From positions 62,001 through 126,000 of the forward strand of contig NZ_LWLE01000013.1 of the NCBI RefSeq assembly GCF_001905125.1: a stretch of DNA of 64,000 nucleotides, read 5' to 3'. Source of the DNA: Streptomyces sp. TSRI0281 (lineage in GTDB: Bacteria > Actinomycetota > Actinomycetes > Streptomycetales > Streptomycetaceae). This document shows, piece after piece, positions 7,613-16,378 of the stretch (its first letter is position 1; each line of letters begins with the position of its first letter). Position numbers and translations under genes: made by a program. The notes under the pieces were generated by a model. It was given only the letters and a program-made list of their open reading frames with translations. It was not told the DNA's origin and made no database searches.

Positions 7613-9583
7613 ATGACGAAGCCATCTCTCCCCGAGCTCCTCCATGCCGCCGTCACCGCCGTCGGCGGTTCGGAAAGGCCCGGCCAGGCCACCATGGCCG
7701 AGGCCGTTGCCGAGGCTGTGGACGACCAATCCCATCTGCTCGTCCAGGCCGGTACCGGCACGGGCAAGTCCCTCGGCTATCTGGTGCCCGCGCTGGCGCA
7801 CGGGGAGCGCGTCGTGGTGGCCACGGCGACTCTCGCGCTCCAACGGCAGCTCGTGGAACGAGACCTTCCGCGTACGGTCGACGCGCTGCATCCGCTGCTG
7901 CGCCGCAGCCCCCAGTTCGCGATGCTCAAGGGGCGCTCGAACTACCTCTGTCTGCACCGGCTCCACGAAGGGGTCCCGCAGGACGAGGAGGAGGGGCTCT
8001 TCGACCAGTTCGAGGCGGCGGCACCGTCGAGCAAGCTGGGACAGGACCTGCTGCGGATGCGGGACTGGTCCGACGAGACGGAGACCGGGGACCGGGACGA
8101 CCTCACTCCCGGTGTCTCGGACCGGGCCTGGGCGCAGATCTCCGTCTCCTCGCGTGAGTGCCTGGGCGCGACCAGGTGCGCGTACGGCGCGGAGTGCTTC
8201 GCGGAGATGGCCCGGGAGCGCGCCAAGCTCGCCGACGTGGTCGTCACCAACCACGCGTTGCTGGCCATCGATGCCATCGAGGGCGCTCCCGTGCTCCCGC
8301 AGCACGAGGTGCTGATCGTCGACGAAGCCCACGAGCTGGTCTCCCGGGTCACCGGCGTCGCCACCGGTGAGCTCACTCCGGGGCAGGTGAACCGCGCGGT
8401 ACGCCGGGCGGCGAAGCTGGTCAACGAGAAGGCCGCCGATGCCCTGCAGACCGCGTCGGAGGGGTTCGAGCGGGTCATGGAGCTGGCGCTCCCCGGCCGT
8501 CTGGAGGAGGTGCCCGAGGACCTGGGGTACGCGCTGATGGCGCTGCGCGACGCCGCGCGCACGGTGATCTCCGCTCTGGGCGCCACCCGGGACAAGTCGG
8601 TCCAGGACGAGGACGCGGTCCGTAAGCAGGCCATGGCCTCGGTCGAGTCGGTCCACAGTGTCGCCGAGCGGATCACACAGGGCTCGGAGTACGACGTCGT
8701 CTGGTACGAACGGCACGACCGCTTCGGGGCCTCCGTGCGCGTCGCACCGCTCTCCGTCTCCGGCCTGCTGCGCGAGAAGCTGTTCGCCGACCGCTCCGTC
8801 GTCCTGACCTCCGCGACGCTGAAGCTGGGCGGGGATTTCAACGGGGTGGGGGCTTCGCTGGGGCTCGCCCCGGAAGGCACCGCGGGCGACGACGTCCCCC
8901 AGTGGAAGGGCCTGGACGTCGGGTCGCCGTTCGACTATCCGAAGCAGGGCATTCTGTACGTCGCCCGGCATCTGGTCACGCCCGGACGGGAGGGATCCCG
9001 TACGGACATGCTGGACGAGCTCGCCGAACTGGTGGAGGCGGCAGGCGGCCGGACCCTGGGTCTGTTCTCCTCCATGCGAGCGGCTCAGGCGGCTGCCGAG
9101 GAACTGCGGGGCCGGCTGGACAAGCCGATTCTGTTGCAGGGCGAGGAGACGCTCGGCGAGCTGATCAAGAACTTCGCCGCCGATCCGGAGACCTGTCTCT
9201 TCGGCACCCTGTCGCTGTGGCAGGGCGTCGATGTGCCCGGGGCGAGCTGCCAGCTCGTGATCATGGACAGGATTCCGTTCCCCCGGCCCGACGATCCGCT
9301 GATGAGCGCCCGCCAGAAGGCGGTCGAGGAGGCGGGCGGCAACGGGTTCATGGCGGTCGCGGCGACCCATGCCGCGCTCCTGATGGCCCAGGGCGCCGGT
9401 CGGCTCGTACGGGCCACGGGCGACAAGGGAGTCGTCGCCGTGCTCGACCCCCGGCTGGCCAACGCTCGATACGGAAGCTATCTGCGCGCTTCACTGCCTG
9501 ATTTCTGGTACACGACCGACCGTAACCAGGCCCGACGCTCACTGGCATCCATCGACGCGGCGGCCAAGGCCGACGGGAAGTAG
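7613..9583 (+). CDS. DinG/XPD-like ATP-dependent DNA helicase with Fe-S cluster cysteines
   Basis: A superfamily 2 helicase of 656 residues. Walker A is QAGTGTGKS (about residue 45) and the DEAH box is in LIVDEAHEL (about 235). Between them four cysteines (NYLC, SRECLGATRC, GAEC) are spaced as in the XPD/DinG 4Fe-4S domain. C-terminal motifs VLTSATL, LWQGVDVPGASC and QGAGRLVR complete the motor. Likely role is 5'-3' unwinding of damaged or structured DNA, fitting its convergent neighbour lexA. No LexA box was seen in its promoter. A TAGGGT -10-like box at 7598-7603 lies only 9 nt before the ATG and no strong ribosome binding site is present, so leaderless translation is likely. Confidence 0.88.
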   Translation: MTKPSLPELLHAAVTAVGGSERPGQATMAEAVAEAVDDQSHLLVQAGTGTGKSLGYLVPALAHGERVVVATATLALQRQLVERDLPRTVDALHPLLRRSPQFAMLKGRSNYLCLHRLHEGVPQDEEEGLFDQFEAAAPSSKLGQDLLRMRDWSDETETGDRDDLTPGVSDRAWAQISVSSRECLGATRCAYGAECFAEMARERAKLADVVVTNHALLAIDAIEGAPVLPQHEVLIVDEAHELVSRVTGVATGELTPGQVNRAVRRAAKLVNEKAADALQTASEGFERVMELALPGRLEEVPEDLGYALMALRDAARTVISALGATRDKSVQDEDAVRKQAMASVESVHSVAERITQGSEYDVVWYERHDRFGASVRVAPLSVSGLLREKLFADRSVVLTSATLKLGGDFNGVGASLGLAPEGTAGDDVPQWKGLDVGSPFDYPKQGILYVARHLVTPGREGSRTDMLDELAELVEAAGGRTLGLFSSMRAAQAAAEELRGRLDKPILLQGEETLGELIKNFAADPETCLFGTLSLWQGVDVPGASCQLVIMDRIPFPRPDDPLMSARQKAVEEAGGNGFMAVAATHAALLMAQGAGRLVRATGDKGVVAVLDPRLANARYGSYLRASLPDFWYTTDRNQARRSLASIDAAAKADGK

Positions 9584-9651
9584 ACAGGGGGAGTGGGCCG
9601 CTCGCACGTAGCAGTCGGGGCATGCGGCGTCGGCCATCGGGTGACACAGCA

Positions 9652-9686
9652 GGGCCCCGGGATCGGCGCAGTGAATCCCGGGGCCC
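9652..9686. terminator. Bidirectional hairpin between the helicase gene and lexA
   Basis: Perfect 12-bp arms GGGCCCCGGGAT (9652-9663) and ATCCCGGGGCCC (9675-9686) with an 11-nt loop, between two convergent genes. Confidence 0.75.
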
Positions 9687-9704
9687 GGTCGGAATCGGCG
9701 GGTT

Positions 9705-10502
9705 TCACACCCGCCGCAGCACCGCGACGACCTTGCCGAGAATGGTCGCCTCGTCGCCGGGGATCGGCTGATACGCGGCGTTGTGCGGGAGCAGCCACAC
9801 ATGGCCGTCCTCGCGCCGGAAACGCTTGACGGTCGCCTCGCCGTCCAGCATCGCGGCCACGATGTCCCCGTTCTCGGCGACGGGCTGACGCCGTACGGTG
9901 ACCCAGTCGCCGTCGCAGATCGCCGCTTCGATCATCGAGTCACCGACGACCTTCAGGACGAACAGCTCTCCGTCGCCGACCAGCTGGCGGGGGAGCGGGA
10001 AGACGTCCTCGACGGACTCCTCCGCGAGGATCGGCCCACCGGCGGCGATCCGGCCCACCAGTGGCACATAGGAAGCGGCGGGCTTGCCCGTCGTGTCCGT
10101 CTGCTGGGTGCTGGGCTGATCGGATCCACGGACTTCGTAGGCGCGCGGGCGGTGCGGATCCCGTCGCAGAAAGCCCTTGCGCTCCAGGGCCATCAGCTGA
10201 TGGGCGACGGAAGAGGTGCTGGACAGTCCCACCGCCTGACCGATTTCCCGCATCGACGGCGGGTATCCGCGGCGCTGCACGGAATCCCGAATTACCTCGA
10301 TCACCCGCCGTTGCCGATCCGTGAGCCCAGAACTGTCCGCACGGATTCCTGGGGGCCGGCCGGGCAATGAGCGCGCAGGGCGCGCGGGCTCTGGCCCCTC
10401 CGTGTTCGTGACTGAGTCATTCATTGCATGCACCGGCTCAAGTCGGCTCTGGGAGCGGTGGTCCTGGGCAGTGATGGTGGCACTGTCTGCGGTGGTGGTC
10501 AC
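9705..10502 (-). CDS. lexA: LexA SOS repressor
   Basis: Represses DNA-damage genes and self-cleaves when RecA is activated. The N-terminal winged helix is visible (LTDRQRRVIEVIRDSV, then PPSMREIGQAVGLSS). The autocleavage site is Ala-Gly in GRIAAGGPI; the catalytic dyad is Ser in VGDSMIEA and Lys in EATVKRF. The GTG at 10502 is preceded by GAGAGGGG about 7 nt upstream, giving 265 residues. A shorter start at an internal ATG (MNDSV, about residue 27) is possible because the first 50 residues are not part of the conserved fold. An SOS box 62 nt upstream shows autoregulation. Confidence 0.95.
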   Translation of the reverse strand: MTTTADSATITAQDHRSQSRLEPVHAMNDSVTNTEGPEPARPARSLPGRPPGIRADSSGLTDRQRRVIEVIRDSVQRRGYPPSMREIGQAVGLSSTSSVAHQLMALERKGFLRRDPHRPRAYEVRGSDQPSTQQTDTTGKPAASYVPLVGRIAAGGPILAEESVEDVFPLPRQLVGDGELFVLKVVGDSMIEAAICDGDWVTVRRQPVAENGDIVAAMLDGEATVKRFRREDGHVWLLPHNAAYQPIPGDEATILGKVVAVLRRV

Positions 10503-10564
10503 GTCGGCCCCTCTCGAATGTTCTCCCTAGTTGGACAACGGTAGTAGCTTTCGAAAGGTTGCGC

Positions 10565-10578
10565 CAAACACACGTTCG
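10565..10578 (-). promoter_or_regulatory. LexA-binding SOS box
   Basis: On the minus strand the site reads CGAACGTGTGTTTG. This matches the Gram-positive/actinobacterial SOS box CGAAC-N4-GTTYG at every defined position. It lies 62 nt upstream of the lexA GTG in the promoter region, so autorepression is the simplest reading. Confidence 0.85.
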
Positions 10579-10844
10579 AGTGAAAAACGAATAAAGGCCT
10601 GTCGCGGCATTACGGCCAGGTGTATGAGCGGGACTTGGAGTGACCGGCAATTCGGCTCATTACGGTAGCGTCCCCGCGCGCCTCCGGAGCGTACGGGGTG
10701 GCTCGCGGGGGTGTCGCTCCAGGGTGTCGACCGGTGCCCCGGCGTCTCGGCGGCCGCGTGTTTCCCGTACCCTCATGCCTGGCCTGCCCCGCCTTCGGGC
10801 CGTCCCGGGCGCACGACACGCGCTGGGGCAGAAAACGCGGCCAA

Positions 10845-10860
10845 ACCCTAGATCTAGTGG
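10845..10860 (+). promoter_or_regulatory. Candidate NrdR box upstream of nrdR-nrdJ
   Basis: A 16-bp imperfect palindrome centred on a perfect CTAGATCTAG (10848-10857) sits about 140 nt before the nrdR start. NrdR boxes are AT-containing palindromes of about 16 bp, usually in pairs about three helical turns apart. I see only one clear copy; the expected partner is not obvious. Confidence 0.5.
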
Positions 10861-11001
10861 TTGGATTACTCCAGCCGCCCAGAAGTTGTGGTCCGGGTTC
10901 ATCGGGCTCGTGGCCATCGCCTATGCTTGAGCTTGCTTCGAAGGGTCCGCGACGGACCTGAAGAGGCTATTCAGTCGTGCTGTGAAGGAGGGTTGGGAGC
11001 C

Positions 11002-11514
11002 ATGCACTGCCCCTTCTGCAGGCACCCCGACAGCCGGGTCGTCGACAGTCGCACCACCGACGACGGCACGTCGATCCGTCGGCGCCGTCAGTGCCCCGAC
11101 TGCTCCCGCCGCTTCACGACGGTGGAGACCTGCTCGCTGATGGTGGTCAAGCGCAGCGGCGTGACCGAACCCTTCAGCCGCACCAAGGTCATCTCCGGCG
11201 TGCGCAAGGCATGCCAGGGGCGGCCCGTCACGGAGGATGCCCTCGCCAAGCTCGGCCAGCGGGTCGAGGAGGCGGTGCGTGCCACCGGCAGTGCCGAGCT
11301 GACCACCCATGACGTGGGTCTGGCCATACTCGGCCCCTTGCAGGAACTCGACCTCGTCGCCTACCTGCGCTTCGCGTCCGTGTACCGGGCGTTCAATTCA
11401 CTCGAAGACTTCGAGGTCGCCATCGTGGAATTGCGCGAGCGGCAGCCCCTCGTGGAGGACTGCGGAAGCCGGGAGACCGTTGAGGTCCCGGCGCCCGCCA
11501 TTGCCGCCGACTGA
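11002..11514 (+). CDS. nrdR: Transcriptional repressor NrdR
   Basis: A 170-residue regulator that senses dATP/ATP and represses ribonucleotide reductase genes. The N-terminal zinc ribbon shows CPFC near the start and CPDC about 30 residues on, with the RRRRQCPDCSRRFTTVE signature. The ATP-cone follows (VVKRSGVTEPFSRTKV, then YLRFASVYRAFNSLEDF). The ATG is chosen because the zinc ribbon begins at residue 2 and GAAGGAGG lies about 10 nt upstream. It is followed by nrdJ after 165 nt on the same strand, the standard Streptomyces nrdRJ operon. Confidence 0.96.
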   Translation: MHCPFCRHPDSRVVDSRTTDDGTSIRRRRQCPDCSRRFTTVETCSLMVVKRSGVTEPFSRTKVISGVRKACQGRPVTEDALAKLGQRVEEAVRATGSAELTTHDVGLAILGPLQELDLVAYLRFASVYRAFNSLEDFEVAIVELRERQPLVEDCGSRETVEVPAPAIAAD

Positions 11515-11679
11515 GCGGTACCCGCTCGTCCCGTCCGGCAGTGGACTGCCGGACGGCGACAGGGCAGTACAAGACCTGTTCGCGGATGCCGTACGCGGCG
11601 TCCGGAGCATCAGACACACACTGTGTCCCGGGAAGAACTGGGCACTTCAGGGCGTTTTTGCCCACATATGGGAGGCGGC

Positions 11680-14577
11680 ATGACAGAGACGGCGAGCGGC
11701 CCGGCACGAGGTTCCCGCACCAAGGGCACCAAGTCGACCAAGGGTCTGCGTATCGAGCGCATCCACACCACCCCCGGCGTGCATCCGTACGACGAGGTGG
11801 CGTGGGAGCGCCGTGACGTCGTCATGACCAATTGGCGCGACGGCTCGATCAACTTCGAGCAGCGTGGCGTCGAGTTCCCCGACTTCTGGTCGGTGAACGC
11901 GGTCAACATCGTCACCAGCAAGTACTTCCGTGGGGCTGTCGGCACGCCGCAGCGCGAGACCGGTCTGCGACAGCTGATCGACCGGATCGTGAAGACGTAC
12001 CGGAAGGCCGGCGAGGAGTACAGCTACTTCTCCTCTCCCGCGGATGCCGAGATCTTCGAGCACGAGCTGGCGTACGCCCTCCTGCACCAGATCTTCAGCT
12101 TCAACTCGCCTGTCTGGTTCAACGTCGGAACCCCTCAGCCGCAGCAGGTATCCGCGTGCTTCATCCTGGCCGTCGACGACTCCATGGAGTCGATCCTCGA
12201 CTGGTACAAGGAAGAGGGCATGATCTTCAAGGGCGGCTCCGGCGCCGGCCTGAACCTCTCCCGTATCCGTTCCTCCAAGGAACTGCTCTCCTCCGGCGGT
12301 AACGCCTCCGGCCCGGTCTCCTTCATGCGGGGTGCCGACGCCTCCGCCGGAACCATCAAGTCCGGTGGCGCCACGCGCCGCGCGGCCAAGATGGTCATCC
12401 TCGATGTCGATCACCCGGACATCGAGAACTTCATCGAGACCAAGGTGAAGGAGGAGGAGAAGATCCGCGCCCTGCGCGACGCGGGCTTCGATATGGACCT
12501 GGGCGGCGACGACATCACGTCCGTCCAGTACCAGAACGCCAACAACTCGGTCCGGGTGAACGACGAGTTCATGAAGGCCGTCGAGTCCGGCGGCAAGTTC
12601 GGGCTGCGCGCTCGGATGACCGGCGACGTCATCGAAGAGGTCGAGGCCAAGTCCCTCTTCCGTAAGATGGCCGAGGCCGCCTGGGCCTGTGCCGACCCCG
12701 GCATTCAGTACGACGACACGATCAACCAGTGGCACACCTGCCCGGAGTCCGGCCGGATCAATGGCTCGAACCCCTGCAGCGAGTACATGCACCTGGACAA
12801 CACCTCGTGCAACCTCGCCTCGCTGAACCTGATGAAGTTCCTCAAGGACGACGGCGAGGGCCACCAGTCCTTCGAGTCCGAGCGCTTCGCCCAGGTCGTC
12901 GAGCTGGTCATCACCGCGATGGACATCTCGATCTGCTTCGCGGACTTCCCGACGCAGAAGATCGGCGAGAACACCCGCGCCTACCGTCAGCTGGGCATCG
13001 GCTACGCCAACCTCGGCGCACTGCTGATGGCGACCGGCCACGCGTACGACAGTGACGGCGGCCGCGCGCTCGCCGGTGCCATCACGTCGCTGATGACCAG
13101 CACCTCGTACAAGCGTTCCGCCGAGCTCGCCGCGGTCGTCGGCGCGTACGACGGCTACGCCCGCAACGCCGAGCCGCACCAGCGCGTCATGCGGCAGCAC
13201 TCCGATGCCAACGCCAAGGCCGTCCACGTGGACGAGCTGGACGCGCCGATCTGGGCCGCCGCCACGGAGGCCTGGCAGGACGTGATCCGCCTCGGCGCGA
13301 AGAACGGTTTCCGCAACGCCCAGGCATCGGTCATCGCGCCCACCGGCACCATCGGTCTCGCGATGTCCTGCGACACCACCGGGCTGGAGCCGGACCTCGC
13401 CCTGGTCAAGTTCAAGAAGCTGGTCGGCGGCGGCTCGATGCAGATCGTCAACGGCACCGTGCCGCAGGCGCTGCGCCGTCTCGGCTACCAGCCGGAGCAG
13501 ATCGAGGCGATCGTCGCCCACATCGCCGACAACGGCAATGTGATCGACGCCCCCGGTCTGAAGACCGACCACTACGAGGTCTTCGACTGCGCGATGGGCG
13601 AGCGTTCCATCTCCGCGATGGGCCACGTCCGGATGATGGCGGCCATCCAGCCGTGGATCTCCGGCGCGCTCTCCAAGACGGTGAACCTGCCGGAGACGGC
13701 CACCGTCGAGGATGTCGAAGAGGTCTACTTCGAGGCGTGGAAGATGGGCGTCAAGGCGCTCGCGATCTACCGCGACAACTGCAAGGTCGGCCAGCCCCTC
13801 TCCGCCAAGACCAAGGAGAAGGAGAAGGAGGCGGTCACCGCCAAGGCCGAGGACACCATCCGCACCGCGGTGGAGAAGGTCGTCGAGTACCGCCCGGTTC
13901 GCAAGCGCCTTCCCAAGGGGCGTCCGGGCATCACCACCTCCTTCACCGTGGGTGGCGCCGAGGGCTACATGACCGCCAACTCCTACCCGGACGACGGTCT
14001 GGGCGAGGTCTTCCTCAAGATGTCCAAGCAGGGTTCGACCCTCGCGGGCATGATGGATGCCTTCTCCATCGCCGTCTCGGTCGGTCTGCAGTACGGCGTT
14101 CCGCTGGAGACGTACGTCTCGAAGTTCACGAACATGCGCTTCGAGCCGGCCGGTATGACGGATGACCCGGACGTGCGGATGGCGCAGTCGATCGTCGACT
14201 ACATCTTCCGCCGCCTGGCGCTCGACTTCCTGCCTTTCGAGACCCGTTCGGCGCTCGGCATCCACTCGGCCGAGGAGCGTCAGCGTCACCTCGACACCGG
14301 TTCGTACGAGCCGTCCTTCGAGGACGGCGAACTGGACGTCGAGAGCCTGGCCCAGTCCGCTCCGCTTCACGTGGAGCCGCTGAAGGCGGTGGCGGCTCCG
14401 GTCGAGACCGCTGAGAAGCCCGCCCCGAAGACGGCGCACACCTCGGCCGAACTGGTCGAGATGCAGCTCGGCATCAGCGCCGACGCACCGCTCTGCTTCT
14501 CCTGCGGTACGAAGATGCAGCGCGCAGGCTCCTGCTACATCTGCGAGGGCTGCGGCTCCACCAGCGGCTGCAGCTGA
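11680..14577 (+). CDS. nrdJ: Adenosylcobalamin-dependent (class II) ribonucleotide reductase NrdJ
   Basis: Reduces ribonucleotides to deoxyribonucleotides using adenosylcobalamin as radical source, independent of oxygen. The 965-residue protein has the substrate-site NPCSEYMHLDNTSCNLASLN (about residues 365-385) containing the radical and redox cysteines, PTGTIGLAMSCDTTG downstream, and a cysteine-rich tail (CFSCGTKM, CYICEGCGS) serving as a thioredoxin-reducible shuttle. The ATG at 11680 has GGGAGG 4 nt upstream and begins the MTETASGPARG leader; an in-frame upstream start at 11623 lacks a site. The Lys-rich segment around residue 710 is a linker. A strong hairpin terminator follows. Confidence 0.97.
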   Translation: MTETASGPARGSRTKGTKSTKGLRIERIHTTPGVHPYDEVAWERRDVVMTNWRDGSINFEQRGVEFPDFWSVNAVNIVTSKYFRGAVGTPQRETGLRQLIDRIVKTYRKAGEEYSYFSSPADAEIFEHELAYALLHQIFSFNSPVWFNVGTPQPQQVSACFILAVDDSMESILDWYKEEGMIFKGGSGAGLNLSRIRSSKELLSSGGNASGPVSFMRGADASAGTIKSGGATRRAAKMVILDVDHPDIENFIETKVKEEEKIRALRDAGFDMDLGGDDITSVQYQNANNSVRVNDEFMKAVESGGKFGLRARMTGDVIEEVEAKSLFRKMAEAAWACADPGIQYDDTINQWHTCPESGRINGSNPCSEYMHLDNTSCNLASLNLMKFLKDDGEGHQSFESERFAQVVELVITAMDISICFADFPTQKIGENTRAYRQLGIGYANLGALLMATGHAYDSDGGRALAGAITSLMTSTSYKRSAELAAVVGAYDGYARNAEPHQRVMRQHSDANAKAVHVDELDAPIWAAATEAWQDVIRLGAKNGFRNAQASVIAPTGTIGLAMSCDTTGLEPDLALVKFKKLVGGGSMQIVNGTVPQALRRLGYQPEQIEAIVAHIADNGNVIDAPGLKTDHYEVFDCAMGERSISAMGHVRMMAAIQPWISGALSKTVNLPETATVEDVEEVYFEAWKMGVKALAIYRDNCKVGQPLSAKTKEKEKEAVTAKAEDTIRTAVEKVVEYRPVRKRLPKGRPGITTSFTVGGAEGYMTANSYPDDGLGEVFLKMSKQGSTLAGMMDAFSIAVSVGLQYGVPLETYVSKFTNMRFEPAGMTDDPDVRMAQSIVDYIFRRLALDFLPFETRSALGIHSAEERQRHLDTGSYEPSFEDGELDVESLAQSAPLHVEPLKAVAAPVETAEKPAPKTAHTSAELVEMQLGISADAPLCFSCGTKMQRAGSCYICEGCGSTSGCS

Positions 14578-14644
14578 TACCGGGCGGAAGCGCGTGGGAT
14601 GCGGCATCCGACGTAGCCCGCACGGGTAGCTGACCAGCAGTTCG

Positions 14645-14677
14645 CGAAGGGGACCGGCCAGAGGCCGGTCCCCTTCG
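14645..14677 (+). terminator. nrdJ intrinsic terminator
   Basis: A perfect 15-bp stem (arms 14645-14659 and 14663-14677) with an AGA loop, 68 nt after the nrdJ stop. There is no U-tract, as usual in Streptomyces. Confidence 0.8.
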
Positions 14678-14990
14678 TCGTGCCGGTGACAGGCCCTCTT
14701 CAACGCGTTCGCCGGATGGCCGGGCCCGGCGGCAAAGGGCCATTTCCTGGATGAGGACGGGAAGCCGCGCCGCAGCGGGACTACCGAACGCGGGCACGTG
14801 AGCGGCGTTCGACGGGTCGCTGTCCGGTGTTGGCCAGAATTCGGCCATGGATGCGCAGGCGACACGGACGGCCGTCGCCTACGAGGCCCTCCGCCCCCGG
14901 GGCGCACGGGACCGCCTGTGAGCGGTGCGGCGGCCGATGACCGGAGTCATCGGGGCCGCACCGAGGACATGTGGTCGGCGCGGCGCCGGA
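14678..14990. other. Intergenic DNA without recognised gene
   Basis: Between the nrdJ terminator and the convergent terD-family gene. Several short GC-rich frames exist, for example 25 codons from an ATG at 14847, but none has a ribosome binding site or codon bias. Nothing functional was recognised. Confidence 0.4.
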
Positions 14991-15527
14991 TCATGTTCCC
15001 GGGGTTCGGCTTCCCATCACCGCAGCGAACGAATCGGGGTCACCGTCGAAGCCGCGTACGGCCGGCTGGAACGCCCAGACTCCTGAGTCGTCCCGGATGA
15101 ACTCGGCGACGACCGCCGCAGTGGCCGCCGAGACGCCGGAGAAGTCGTTCTCGGAGAGGGTGGTGTAACCCTCGCGGATCTGCACCCCGGTGCGCCGTAT
15201 GTCGCCGAATGTCTTGTGGCCATTGCGCTGTTGGATGGCGATGCCCACGACCACCCGCCCGTACGTCGTCGCCAGCCGGTCCAGCTCGATGGTCATGGCT
15301 TCGTCGAAACCGAGGCCCTGGCCCGTCCTGCTGTCCCGATTCAGGGTGATGGTGCCGTCCGGTGAGCGGCTGTCGAAGTGCACCAGGTACGAGGGGCTGC
15401 CGTAGGGCTCTTCGACCGTGTACGTGGCGGCGATGATGTCGAGGTCATTGGCCGGTTCGCCGCTGTCGCTGGGGTCCCATTTCAGCCGTACTTCGACCTT
15501 CTCGATGTCCTTGTTAGGAGTGCTCAC
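14991..15527 (-). CDS. TerD-family protein
   Basis: A 178-residue single-domain protein of the TerD/stress family, associated with tellurite, chemical stress and calcium binding, and in Streptomyces often present in several copies. Recognised by VRLKWDPS, NDLDIIAATY, the acidic GFDEAMTIELDRL and GVQIREGY. The domain's GxGFDEA-type acidic loop is present. The GTG start is set by AGGAGGG exactly 7 nt upstream; the longer open frame to 15749 lacks this. It stands alone with no other ter genes nearby, so its role is probably a general stress function not specific to tellurite. Confidence 0.85.
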   Translation of the reverse strand: MSTPNKDIEKVEVRLKWDPSDSGEPANDLDIIAATYTVEEPYGSPSYLVHFDSRSPDGTITLNRDSRTGQGLGFDEAMTIELDRLATTYGRVVVGIAIQQRNGHKTFGDIRRTGVQIREGYTTLSENDFSGVSAATAAVVAEFIRDDSGVWAFQPAVRGFDGDPDSFAAVMGSRTPGT

Positions 15528-15772
15528 AGGACTTCCCTCCTGGCAGTCGGGCCGACGGGCCGCTCTCATCACCCGATCATGTACGTAACTGTCCATGGAA
15601 CCAACTGCCTTGGCGTCGGACGACGGATTCGGGCCACCCACGCCGGCTGCGGCGGTGCCTCTTCGTGTCTCGCCGTGGCGGTCGGCCGCAACGAGGCTTT
15701 CGGACACGTCGATTCGGGCAAGCGTTTCCCCGCTGGTGACCCACGACACGTTCGGCGCCGTACGATGGCGCG

Positions 15773-16378
15773 GTGCTGGTCAAGTGGATTCGCTGCACCG
15801 TGGTCGACCGTCATGGCTTCGAGCGGGGGCAGCGAAAGTGGGCGGGGCTGCTCGGTGAGCCGGGATTCAGGGGACAGAGCGGCGGGTGGAGCCGAGGTCG
15901 CCCCGAGGTCGCCCATGTGTTCGCGTTCTGGGAGAACCGTGTCTTCTACGACTCCTTCATGGCCCGTGGGCACGACCGGCTGGCCGCCGCGCAGTCTGGT
16001 ATGTACCGGGACATGCAGGTGAAGCTCTTCGAGCACCGGTTCGATGTGAAGACCGGCTTTGAGCCGCACTTCGCGGACGCGGACGTCGTCAGAGTGGCCC
16101 ACAGTCAGGTGCACGAGGACCGTGTCGAGCACTTCGCCCTCATGCAGGAGAAGGTGTGGAATCCGGCGATGGCCGGATCGCCCGGGATGTTGCGTGGCGT
16201 GTTCGGACAAGCTCCGGGGCACGAGTTCCTGGTGCTGTCGATGTGGCAGTCGAGCGCCGAGCGCGGCAAGTACCGGGCGGAGAGCGCCGAACGGCTGTCC
16301 GTGCGTGCGCAGACCGAGACGGATGTCGCCGCGCTGACCGGAGACGTGGTGGAGCTCGAACCGTCCTGGACGGTGTGA
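15773..16378 (+). CDS. DUF4937 (YdbC-like) protein
   Basis: A 201-residue protein resembling the YdbC/DUF4937 family of uncharacterised antibiotic-monooxygenase-like (dimeric alpha-beta barrel) proteins. MLVKWIRCTV at the start, GFRGQSGGW and FAFWENRVFYDSFM are the parts I recognise, and a second similar half begins around residue 95 (VVRVAHSQV). The GTG start has no ribosome binding site. A TACGAT -10 box (15761-15766) lies 6 nt before it and GTGACC-type -35 sequence about 18 nt further up, so a leaderless transcript is likely. It ends exactly against the convergent TetR gene: the two stops share TGATCA. Confidence 0.7.
   Translation: MLVKWIRCTVVDRHGFERGQRKWAGLLGEPGFRGQSGGWSRGRPEVAHVFAFWENRVFYDSFMARGHDRLAAAQSGMYRDMQVKLFEHRFDVKTGFEPHFADADVVRVAHSQVHEDRVEHFALMQEKVWNPAMAGSPGMLRGVFGQAPGHEFLVLSMWQSSAERGKYRAESAERLSVRAQTETDVAALTGDVVELEPSWTV

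Larger units (their letters stand above)
10503..11001. other. Divergent lexA / nrdR intergenic region
   Basis: About 500 bases carrying the lexA SOS box on one side and the nrdR-nrdJ promoter with a candidate NrdR box on the other. The middle (10620-10830) is GC-rich with short open frames but no convincing codon bias or ribosome binding site. No cobalamin riboswitch was recognised here, in line with nrdJ being the B12-using enzyme itself. Confidence 0.5.

Noticed and set aside
10503..11001. Cobalamin riboswitch before nrdRJ
   Set aside because: Looked for the B12-box (GCCACTG-type) and conserved stem; not found. In Streptomyces that riboswitch controls the class I nrdAB operon, not nrdJ.
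11647..14907. A 1086-codon open frame antisense to nrdJ
   Set aside because: Product of GC-rich codon bias on the opposite strand; its sequence is low-complexity and the sense frame is unmistakably NrdJ.
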